From Atopsyche davidsoni (taxonomy: Eukaryota > Arthropoda > Insecta > Trichoptera > Hydrobiosidae), in NCBI GenBank assembly GCA_022113835.1, contig JAILWY010000002.1, positions 6,302,501 through 6,366,500 on the forward strand: DNA of 64,000 bases. The letters run 5' to 3'. A program made the position numbers and the translations under genes. The notes under the pieces are model-generated. The model did not search any database. It was not told where the DNA came from and saw only the letters and a program-made list of their open reading frames with translations. This document shows, piece by piece, positions 1-9,721 of this stretch; positions within the stretch are counted from its first letter, which is position 1, and each line of letters opens with the position of its first letter.

Positions 1-24
1 AGCTATGATGCGAAGAAATGAGGG

Positions 25-300
25 TTTATAGGAGAATCCTTAAAATACCATGGATTGACCGCGTCACAAATGAGAGAGTCTTGCACAGAATGCGCAAAAA
101 AAGAAAACCCTTGACGATGGTAAAAAATCGCAAGGTCTCCTATTTTGGCCCTTAACTGATTACTCAAGAGAAAAGGGGCATTGGAGGTTAAAATCTTACG
201 AGGATGAGGAATTTACGCCAGTGGCTGGAAGTCGAAATTCGATGAGGAATATATTTGATGAAATGGTCACCAACCTTCTATGAGGAGAGGCACTAAAAGA
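25..300 (+). mobile_element. Decayed 3' end of a non-LTR retrotransposon (reverse transcriptase C-terminus)
   Basis: From position 27 one frame stays open for about 40 codons and reads YRRILKIPW, then DRVTNERVL and later KVSYFG. This is the usual tail of LINE reverse transcriptases after the polymerase domain. The frame breaks at 153-155 (TAA) and the rest, to about 300, is only recognisable by similarity to the copy at 3103. It is a 5'-truncated dead insertion lying in an intron of the neuroparsin gene. I cannot name the LINE clade from this fragment. Confidence 0.7.
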
Positions 301-403
301 AAAACTTTTTATTTTTTAATATAGAAGAATAAAAAGATGAACTCAATATTATTTAGTAATTGCTTTTGTAAATAGATAATTTATTTTTGTTTTAATTTCT
401 TAG

Positions 404-1025
404 AATCCGAGCCGACAGTTCATTTTGCCCCCCGCCCCCCTGCCTGGGCCGCGAGTGCGAGGAGATGCTCTCCTCTTGCGTTTACGGAACCTTCAGGAAC
501 TTCTGCGGCTATCTTCTCTGTGCTCGGGTCTGTAAACATATCTGAAATATATAATTTTTGCCCCCTGTCTGGGACGCGAGTGCAAGTAAACGCTCTCTTC
601 TTGGGTCTATGAAACCTTCGGAACCTCTGCGGCTGTCGTCCCTGTGCTCGGGTCCGTACACTTATCCTATAAACAAACTCCACAAAATCTAAAAAAAATT
701 CTATTGAAATAATGGAATTCTATACTACAAAATAAATAGCTTTGGATTAAATGTTCAAGGTTAAATGCAATTTTAGGGTCCCAATGAAACCTGCGAGGAG
801 AAAGAATACAGACACAGACTGCCTTGCGGGGAGGGCCTGTCCTGCCGCTGCAACGTCTGCTCGGGCTGCTCCTCCGATACGCTGCAGTGCTACAACAACC
901 TCAACTGCAAGAACGAGTCCATGGACCACACCAGCCAGGACAACAGCCTCGGCTACGGCCGAGCCCGCTTCCAGAGGCCCGCGCGCCTGTACCGCCCCGC
1001 CCGCTACCCCTACGCCCTGGAGTAG
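404..1025 (+). CDS. Np: Neuroparsin, C-terminal two exons (gene starts upstream of the window)
   Basis: Exons are 404-527 and 777-1025 (stop TAG at 1023-1025). The first follows a good acceptor (tttcttag) and the second follows ttttag; both join in phase 0 through a weak GTCTGT donor. The joined product has 14 cysteines in the neuroparsin order: CLGREC, SSCVYG, NFCGYLLCARGP, NETC, LPCGEGLSCRCNVCSGC, LQCYNN. The stretch CGEGLxCRCxxCSGC followed by LQC is diagnostic of neuroparsins, which share the fold of the IGF-binding protein N-terminal domain; the mosquito family member is ovary ecdysteroidogenic hormone. A 39-residue tail rich in Arg, Tyr and Pro follows the last cysteine. The signal-peptide exon is not in the window. 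Neuroparsins are secreted neurohormones linked to reproduction and metabolism; this role is inferred from the family. The family call is firm; the donor at 528 is the least certain point. Confidence 0.82.
558..668 (+). pseudogene. Decayed tandem copy of the neuroparsin exon at 404-527
   Basis: This stretch, inside the last neuroparsin intron, aligns along its whole length with 424-540. The copy still reads CLGREC before a TAA stop at about 585. It has lost 7 bases in the C-rich run, lost 1 further base near the middle, and changed the next cysteine codon to TGG. It cannot be spliced in as coding sequence in any frame without a stop or shift. It is therefore a dead duplicate exon, not an alternative exon. 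Confidence 0.75.
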
Positions 1026-3102
1026 AGCCTCGCCCCCGCACAGCCCCCATTCTCTCCACCCTCACCCCGTCGCCGATTTGTGGCACTCTCGAAATGGTCA
1101 TGTAGATTAATTCATTATACATTTATCAAACGATCTCGTAATTAAAAATACACCGTAAACCTAGCTAAGCCCACTTAAACGTTATACGTTATAATTAAGC
1201 AAGAAATATATTCTTTTCTAACTATATTCCACATGGTAACCAGTTACCCGTGATATTATTGCTTGTGATGATAATAATTTATTTTTATTTAATTAAAGTT
1301 ACTAGCAGTACCTTCATAATATAATGATAGACTACGCGCATTAATCATTCCATTGATATTAAATAAATTCACGATTTTTTTTTAAGCTTGTGCAATATTA
1401 TACGATTAGCGTATTTGATCTTGATGGGGAAAATTATAAATACATTTTGTAACAGCTTATTTGATAGCTTATTTAGCTTGTATTTTAACTGCATTGAAAG
1501 CTTGCAAAATTTGTGCTTTTAATTTTAGCAAGCAACGATGCCATTTTACGTAAAATATTTTATATATTGTCTCATCAAAAAAACTTGTGATAAATAGATT
1601 GTATTTGCTATTTTTATACGAATATTGCTTTTACTTACCTTTGTACTATGCGATATGTGAAATTTGGGAGTCTAGATTACAGTATTCATTTTTTATATAA
1701 ACATTCATTTTACTACTATGTATATTTTATATTTCACGTCAAAAATGGTGTTGGGGTAGTTTTTGTGGGTTAAAAATGATTTTTTTTCTTTTGAATTGAA
1801 ATTATTATTGTCAAGAAAAATTTATTAATTCGAATTGTATGATTTTACTAGTTGTATAAACTTAATTATTATTTATGGCTTGTATATGATGGTGTCTGGA
1901 GATCTTAAGTGGGAAAATTTCCTTTTCATTTTGAAGAAAGCTTTTCCGATGAACCTTTGAGCAAAATACATTGCCCTTAACATTTATATGAAGCCAATAT
2001 AGAAAACAGGATAAAATCACCTAAACTTAGGATTTAAATCAAATAAAAATAGTTAAGAATTAAGTTTATTAATTTATTAATAAAAAAATCCCACGTTTCA
2101 ATTAATACGCTAAAACCGTAAAAAGTAACCATTTGGGAATTGTGTGTGTATTTATTATTTTTATATTTATTAATATTCTTATCTATACAAGCTTAAAAGT
2201 TGATTATGCTTGAAATGCTTTGATATTGAATATAATTAAAATATATATTCAAAAATGAATGTGCTTAATTTTATATATGATATTTTTCTTTGTAACTTTA
2301 CTATTAGTTTACTGGATAGGTAAACGAAGGAATGAAAATTGTATTTAATTAATCGGGGGCAGTGTATGTTGGATATGATGAATTGTAGAAGTTTCAAGAA
2401 ATGCTAGCATTAAGCCCTAATTATAAAAGTAAAGGGAATTATTTAACACTTTATATATTACTCGAAATTCTTTAAAAGCATCTTGAAGATGAGGTCGGTT
2501 TGTCAAACATGTTAAATGTACTGCCGCATGTGTGATAACATTGATAATTTAGTAAATTATTGGCACTGCACTAGCGTACACGTGTTATCTATTTACTCAT
2601 TGGGCTTTTGAATTTATTTTTCATTTGATATTTTAACATATGATGGCCATTTTCCGAGTGTAGACAGCATCGGCATTAGCCGTCGTCTTCCGCAGTTTCA
2701 CTGTAATATTTCCACTTAGTTTGTTCCTCACAAATCTGCACCACGAAGTTCAAAGGAGTTTAAATATTTTCACTGGTATGAATGAAAAAATAAAGGCAGT
2801 ATCTTGTCAATGTAAAATTGATGAAAGACTGGGGGTGCTGAGTTAAGAGGTGACAATTTTTTGAGTGCTTCTACCGTTGGCTGGGGAGCTCTTGAAATTT
2901 TGTCATCTCGCGTTGAAAGTAATTTTAAGTGCCATGTTCATTTCTTGCTCCTAATTTATTATTTTTATATGCATATGCTCTTTGAATATATATTGTACTT
3001 TGTGACTTGGACATTGTCAACATTATTGCGCTGAAATAAATGCTAGCAAATGAAATTGGTTTTGATTTATTTTCCTGTTTATTAGCCTGACGTATATATT
3101 AC
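1026..3102. other. Neuroparsin 3' UTR and intergenic DNA
   Basis: No coding signal is seen after the TAG stop at 1025. Several AATAAA signals occur; the ones near 1361 and 3034 are candidates for mRNA 3' ends. Otherwise AT-rich sequence with no recognised repeat or RNA gene. Confidence 0.5.
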
Positions 3103-3290
3103 AAGGTCTCGTATTTTGGCCATATTTTCCAGCTTATTATTCAGGGAAAATTGAAGGGAAAAGAGGCATTGGAAGGGGGAAACTTTCGTGGCTGGAAGTC
3201 GGGAGTTCAGCCGAATTAGCAAGACAAGGCCAGGATAAATATGTGTTCAGTGAGATGGTAAGCAGCCTCCTTTGAGGAGAGACAGTCGAA
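3103..3290 (+). mobile_element. Second decayed non-LTR retrotransposon tail
   Basis: One frame reads KVSYFGHIF then QLIIQGK, and after a single-base shift the next frame reads KIEGKRGIGRGKLSWL. The last part reads SEMVSSLL before TGA at 3273-3275. GKIEGKRGxGRxxxSWL is the classic C-terminus of a LINE reverse transcriptase. It aligns with 131-290 in the same orientation, so the two belong to one family. The frameshift and a TAG show it is dead. It is 5'-truncated, as usual for LINE copies. Confidence 0.78.
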
Positions 3291-4033
3291 GAGGAGGATC
3301 TATTACATTCTACAATATACATATAAATCGCAGCAGTAGTCAAATATATCTGTGAATTAAATTTAATATAATCCTATTTTACTGCAGTAAGTACGGACAG
3401 TAAAATAATATTCTACCTTTGAGTAAACATATTTTTATATTTTATCTCATACAAAAGTAAAGGGGACTCATGATAACAATTTTATAACACGCGTTTATAA
3501 AATTTAATTGCACTTTAATTTTGCTATTTTTATTTTATTCTGAAATACAATTGCAAACATAATAAAACCAAAATTTTGCATTTATAATATATATATATAA
3601 TATTTACTATCAATATATATTGATAGTTTAATATGTGTGTATTTATTATACAATGATCTTGAAAATGAGCCAATCAAATTTTTAATCTCTAAACTTTATA
3701 AAATTTATAATATAACAAGAATGCAGCTCTACACTCCGGTAGCAATAATATATTTGATCAATAGATTATATAAATTGTTAAAAAACCAAATGATCTTTAG
3801 AGACTAATAATTTTTAACAGAAGTAACATCAAATGTATGTCTCTAAAAACCACATAAATCTCATAGAAATAGTAAAAATATCAAATATCTCAAATATTAT
3901 TAAAACTATGGGATGTGATTTATTGTGGCCTTACTTCTAACATAAAACTTCCGACAGCATTTATTTTATTTACAAAATCTTCAATGATTTACTTCAAAGC
4001 TAACACAGTACTATTTTGTGCTATCATTTTTAG
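3291..4033. other. Intergenic AT-rich DNA
   Basis: Nothing gene-like is seen. A small inverted motif (atatattgatag near 3615) and simple TA runs are the only structure. Confidence 0.5.
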
Positions 4034-4476
4034 CAGGGGTAGCTAAACTTTTTATCACTACGGACGACCTGTTTTTTTTTTTTTAATTATACAACGTCGT
4101 ATGTGAAAAAAAGATACTACTAATACATATTCAATGTCAAGTTAATTTGATATTTCGCTCAAACTTAATAATGAAAATAGAGAAATCCAATACGCTACCA
4201 CCTAAGCTATACATGTTGTAAGCCCCACGAGTTGTACCTTAACCAAGGGATAGCCACACACCGTATTGTGAGCATAGCCCTAACAACTATTGTAAATTAA
4301 CAAAAAGAAAATAAAGATTTTTAAAATGTAATTTAATTATTTTCATTTTAATAAGAGAAATAATGATATCTTCTCACAAAGTAATCAGTTTATGCGGGAC
4401 GGGCATTAGAGATGTCAGTGCACATGTCAGGCGGGCGGCAAGTAATAGTTGCGAGTCGACGGTCTGGCCACACCTG
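4034..4476. mobile_element. hAT-like non-autonomous DNA transposon (MITE)
   Basis: The left end is CAGGGGTAGCTAAACTTTTT and the right end, read on the other strand, is CAGGTGTGGCCAGACC. The two share 11 of the first 16 bases, and CAGGGGTnGCnAAACT is a common hAT end. Flanking 8-mers are atttttag on the left and attttcaa on the right, 6 of 8 identical, as expected for a decayed hAT target duplication. There is no transposase frame inside. The right end lies 231 bases before the Sgf11 start codon, so the element may supply promoter or 5' UTR sequence. Confidence 0.65.
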
Positions 4477-4706
4477 ATTTTCAATAATATAGCTAAAAAC
4501 TATAGCTCAAAATAATATACACCGCAATAAAATTTATATTTAGCGGCATTTTGACAAATAATGCCAACAGACCGCGCCGACGCCCGAATCATCTGTTGAA
4601 AGCAGACGAGGCGGCGGACATCCCGAGCCGAGCTGTCAGTCTCGCCGTATGGTGCGCCCGGCGAACGCGATCCAGTCCACTGCCACAAGTGGCGGAGCAC
4701 AAGATA

Positions 4707-6497
4707 ATGATGCATTTCGGAATACAGGAATTCACTGTCAACGATCTCAACACCAAGTTCGCGGAGTACATGGAAAACCAGGAAAACGCCGAGCGCGCGG
4801 CGAGCTACATCTACGACTCACTTGTGGAGGACATCACGATGGGTATCCTGTTCGATTTTCATCACGGCCTGAAGACCGGATTGACCGAGCTCATCGACGG
4901 CGAGCCCGAAAAGGAAGAGCCTCTCATGATAGTCAATACTCCCGAGTGTGATGTTTTCGGCTTGTCGGTTGTTAAAAAAACTCCCGATTGCAACTGCTCT
5001 TGTCCCAACTGCGATCGCCCGGTATCGGCGACGAGGTTCGCTCCACACCTGGAGAAGTGCATGGGTGAGGATTACTATTCTTTATTGATTATTGAAATAT
5101 TAACAGTTTACCAGATATTCCTTTGTTTTGAAATATACAGGTTTTTATGTCTATGATGTTTTTTTTTTTTTTTACTGTATTACTGAAAGTTTTGTGAAAT
5201 ATATATTAATTAATTCTGTAAAAGAAGAATCTGAAGGTGAATTTCAATCAGTGACATTCATAAGTTCTATTTCATCGTATTCAAGTAGGAAATACTGCTC
5301 TTTCTTAGGAATGGGGCGTAACAGTTCTCGGATTGCATCTCGTCGAATTGCCAGCAATAGCAAAGAACCAGCGTTGTATGCAGGGCTGCTCAGCGATGAC
5401 GATGACGATGCCGATTGGAATGGAGACCGAAGAAAGAAAAAGCTCAGAAACAACGGCTCCAGAAAACAAGCTAAACTGAACAAGTTAGTAATAATTATGT
5501 TGATAGTATTTTCCTTAGCACGACTAGCTATGGAAGTTTGCCATTTTGTAATAAATTTTCTACTTTTAGTGGTAGCGTCAAAGCTACTGGATCCAATGGG
5601 GCTTGTCCTGAAAATAGCAATTCAGCTCAAGATTCGGGCGGAGCTACCTATGAAACTATGACATGGAATGAAAAGAAAAATCTTTTGCTGCAAATATGCG
5701 GAGTTGTCTCTGAGCATACCAAAAAACTTTGCACTCGGTTGGTATTAGGTTTATTTAAGGTGACCAGATAGTATTCCAGTAGTAGAGTATTTATCTGGTA
5801 GTTTCTTTACATTCTTGTACTGTCGAAAACGATAAGGCTAGGGAGGGAGTGACTGTATGGATATGGTTTGTCTAAAAACGATTACTTAGGAGGCAAACTA
5901 AAATGAAACTATGCTGAAAGACAAAATATACGTATAATGCTTTCAACTTTAAAAAATCTGGTTACCTTAGTTTTCTTCATTTTTTAATCCATGCCTGCTA
6001 GACTTGTAAATTTGGCTCCTGAATATTTTATGACGCTTTACTTATTTACTTTATTGACGTATCGCTTATTGGTATTATCAATAAATTTTTCATGTACTGG
6101 TTTCAATTTTTTATCCGCATGGTAGCTATTCCTAATCATAGTGTTGTAGTGCTTCGATGTTTTGAGTTTTGTCATCAGTTACCAAATGGATGAACGTGTT
6201 GTATATTGCAGATATTATATTGATTCAAATGTTTGTAGATCAACACGGTGTCCTCAGCATACAGAAGAACAGAGAAAAGCTCTCCGTAACACTGTCCTGG
6301 ATCCATCACTGAATACAGAGGCAGCGGTGGAAGGGATCACTACTCCCATGACTCCTCAGGATGTAGGCTCTCCGCCGGACTCCAGTCCTAGCCCTTCATC
6401 AAGCTGTTCTTCTTCTAGTCGCAAGAGGGATAAACATCGCTCCAAGAACTCTAAAGGGAGGCGGGAGAAGGTTAACCATTCACCCGGACGAGACTGA
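4707..6497 (+). CDS. Sgf11: Sgf11 / ataxin-7-like protein 3, SAGA deubiquitinase module subunit
   Basis: Four exons, 4707-5064, 5309-5483, 5570-5737 and 6239-6497, join in phase to give 319 residues. An N-terminal helix (about residues 20-50, [14 protein letters not shown]) matches the part that binds the Ubp8/Nonstop DUB module. A C2HC zinc finger follows: C99, C102, H114, C118 within CPNCDRP and RFAPHLEKC. After it comes [13 protein letters not shown], a strongly conserved family string that spans the exon 1/2 junction and confirms it. An SCA7 domain ([25 protein letters not shown]) lies at about residues 219-248. The serine-rich tail ends SPGRD. The protein anchors the histone H2B deubiquitinase in SAGA in the nucleus. 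The start is the ATG pair at 4707/4710; upstream in-frame sequence has no ATG. Confidence 0.93.
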
Positions 6498-7824
6498 ATT
6501 CAAATTGTGATATGAATCTTGCGGTAACGTGTTTTTCTTTATTTATTACATGTTTACGCTGAACTTTTTCATTATTTTACTAGGTGATACAGAGTTTTTC
6601 CTTATAAGTTTATAGATATTTAAGTTTCTTTTAATTCTGATTAATAAAATTTGTTTTAATTTTGAGACAGAAGAAAATATAAGACAAACAAAATCAACTT
6701 CATGTAAGTTTTCTTCTGACCTGGTTTTTTTTTGTGTACAAATTATTGTTGAGATGCATTTGACCTTAATTTTGAAAATCATATTGCGTATCTTCATAAA
6801 AAAATTATTCCATGACCCAATTATATTTATTAGTTGTATGATTTAACGAGCATGTATTAATTTGATATTTTTATACAATCTCATTTTTTTAATAAATTTA
6901 TGTGAATATTTATTGGTTGTGCGTTCTCAAGTTGTATACAAAAACATCACGTTTACATTTTCGACATATTAGAATTTTTTCATTACTTTGCATTCAACAA
7001 TTCGTTTTTAATGTTTTTTTTATCAACATGGATGCTGATTATTAGGTATTTTTTTATATTTAATAATTATTCTCTTTTCCATAATTATTAAGGAGTTGTT
7101 TCTTGCATGTATATTTAACCAGAATATTAATGCTTTGAAATAAGATTAATAAGTATTGTTCTAAAAATTTAATTACACTGTCAGATTAAAGTGAATGAAT
7201 TAAATAAACCATCTGTTTGAAATGTATGTTGGTCACACTTTGTAAAAAAGCACTGCAAGATAGGTGTAGAGTGGGAAATGAGGGTATGGCTTCTAGCTAG
7301 CATGTATAACATTATTAGATAGATGTCATTTATCTCTAGGATGTAATTCATATAAAAATTATAAAAAAATATCTCTCGAGCATTATTATAAATGTATTTA
7401 AAAAAATGTGAAAATAAATCCAATGCTTATATTTATTCAACTGTATACCAGAAATAAACTTATAGTCTTTCCACATATTGAAATGTGAATGGTAAATTAT
7501 ATATTTACAGGGAAAATATCATTGTTGTAATCATGTATGTAAGTGTACATTCTAGTAAGTCATTGTGTAAATTAATTTATTGGTCATAAATATGTTAGAA
7601 GTAGTGTGTTAAAAATAATGAATTTTTGAGGATGGAGAATTTTCGAGGGATGTATACCTAAAGATTTCAAGGATGTGCATGATCATAGTTATGTAAGGAA
7701 ATATCTAATCTATATCCATAATTAAATATTGTAATCGATAGTAATTTATGCTCTTCTGCTGTAATACAACTTATTTATTTGTGTATTATTATAACTACAA
7801 AAAGACAAAATGTTACACTTTATA
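6498..7824. other. Sgf11 3' UTR and intergenic DNA
   Basis: AT-rich, with AATAAA near 6643 and 6890 as possible poly(A) signals for Sgf11. No coding or repeat signal is recognised. Confidence 0.5.
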
Positions 7825-8079
7825 CAGTGGAGGCATGAATATCCAAACTGGCAAAAGCATAATATTTTGTGTTTATTGTACAGAATCTTGAAATGCCTAC
7901 ATTCTGTAAGGTAATACTAGGTAAATGTACTTACTTTTAAAATATTTATGTATTAACTTGTAACATAAAAAAATAGACAGGGATCAATCAGATGTCATGC
8001 GTTATGTGGAATCCTGCCGAGTGGGGGATTCACGAATTACGGAGGATTCGATTAACTACAGATTATGAGGACTCCACTG
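7825..8079. mobile_element. pogo/Tigger-like MITE
   Basis: The element starts CAGTGGAGGCATGAAT and ends CATAATC..ATGAGGACTCCACTG-like sequence; reading the right end on the other strand gives CAGTGGAGTCCTCAT. Both ends are flanked by TA, the target of the Tc1/mariner-pogo superfamily. Near the right end are the repeats GATTCACGAATTACG and GGATTCGATTAACT, typical of Tigger-type ends. There is no transposase frame. Confidence 0.6.
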
Positions 8080-9721
8080 TATATCAAAAATTAATCATGT
8101 TGAAGTGTGTATTTCCAAAAATAAAATATCTGTATTTCTTGACGATGTTGATAATGATATCAAAAACCTTGTTTTTATTTAGTATAAATAATTGAAACAC
8201 AATTTTTTTTAATCCTAAAGACAGATTTATTTACTCAAATTAATAATATAAACTACAGAAGACATTACAAGATTTTACAGCCGGTGTGGTGATGGCGACG
8301 GAAATAAAACTATGCAGTGAACATTTCCTTGAGGTTTTATTGTTTCATTAGATATCATAAATTTTACATTTAATTTGGCATTATAATAGTATAAATGTTT
8401 TTTTTAAATTCTTGCCTGAAAGAAGTATGTAATTTGTGGTAAGATATTGTATTTAATATTAAAAAAATGTATCGGAAATAATAATTTTATTATTATAAAT
8501 TAATACTACAATCACATTGATATAGAAACCATGAGCATGGTTAATGTTATGGACATCAACCTACCTTACCTGCCTTGACAAGTCATTTTGCACTTCAACC
8601 GATCTTATAGCTTTAATTAAGTATTTAATTTTCAATACATCAAGCAGCTGTTACATTACATGATTAGTGGTTATAAAAAATATTTTAGCATATTTCTATA
8701 GTATCTACTCAAAATAAAATATATTAATATTTTCACTTTAAACATAATTCTTTAATTCCACAAATAAATATATGCCTTAAAAGTAAATAATCTAATACTG
8801 TTTGATACAAGATATCACCAAGAGCATCTAACGCATTTTAACTAGTGAGTAACACCCATAATTTTTTTTTAATTTTATGGTAGAATTTTTGAGCAGAGAT
8901 AATGTGAGCATTATAAATATATGGCATCCATAAAATGTAAAAATACTTACCTTGTATGAGGTAGTAAAAGTTTTTTTAGTTAAAAATGGTAAAATACTAT
9001 TTCAGCCTTTAAGTGCACATTGCATCATAATAAGTATAAGCATTAGTAATTTTATATTCTGGGCGGAAACGTTAGCTTAAAAATTATTTGTAATCTAAAT
9101 TTGTACCAACAAGTAAATACTAAAAAGGCAAATAAGTAAATATTCAACAACAGTATATGAACATATAGTTAATACTTGCATCACAATTTGGAGATTATCA
9201 ATAGCATTGATAGTTTTTTTATTATTTCATACTCTTTCTAAAAGTATTAATCAATATCACGTCTGAGGAATCCAAATTGCCCATCTTGAAAGCTGGGTTT
9301 TACAAGGCCAGCGAATATGTTTGGGATAGACTCCACTGTACAATTTTCATCATTAAAAGGTGAGGATCATCTGGATGCTAACCACGTCTTCGACTTTAAC
9401 GTAAAGGTATATCCAAAGGATATTTACCCATGTCTAGTATAAGGTATCTGGTATCGTCATTATCACACATAAACCTTATTTTCAAGGTCTATAACTTAGT
9501 AATCTATTTGATGTCATGTTGATCACATTTTACTTATAGTATTATGTTACTCATTTCAAAACTTTAGTACCATTATTTTTTTAACCTTATAATTACGATA
9601 ATAAACCCTTCCTTTATGATCTTTTGAAATGCTGAAAAAAATCATTTCACTCTTATATTGAATAAAAAAAACTGAGCAGTATTTTTTCAGTCGAGTGAAT
9701 CCCAAAACTGTTTATATCTTA
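8080..9721. other. Intergenic AT-rich DNA
   Basis: No gene is supported. The less AT-rich patch 9260-9420 has no conserved frame that I recognise and could be an old repeat. Confidence 0.4.

Noticed and set aside
420..683. 87-codon open frame on the minus strand
   Set aside because: It is antisense to the neuroparsin exon and its dead copy; the cysteine pattern on the plus strand explains the sequence.
751..1122. Other open frames over the last neuroparsin exon, both strands
   Set aside because: They are Arg/Pro/Ala-rich shadows of a GC-rich exon; only the frame starting at 777 gives the family motif.
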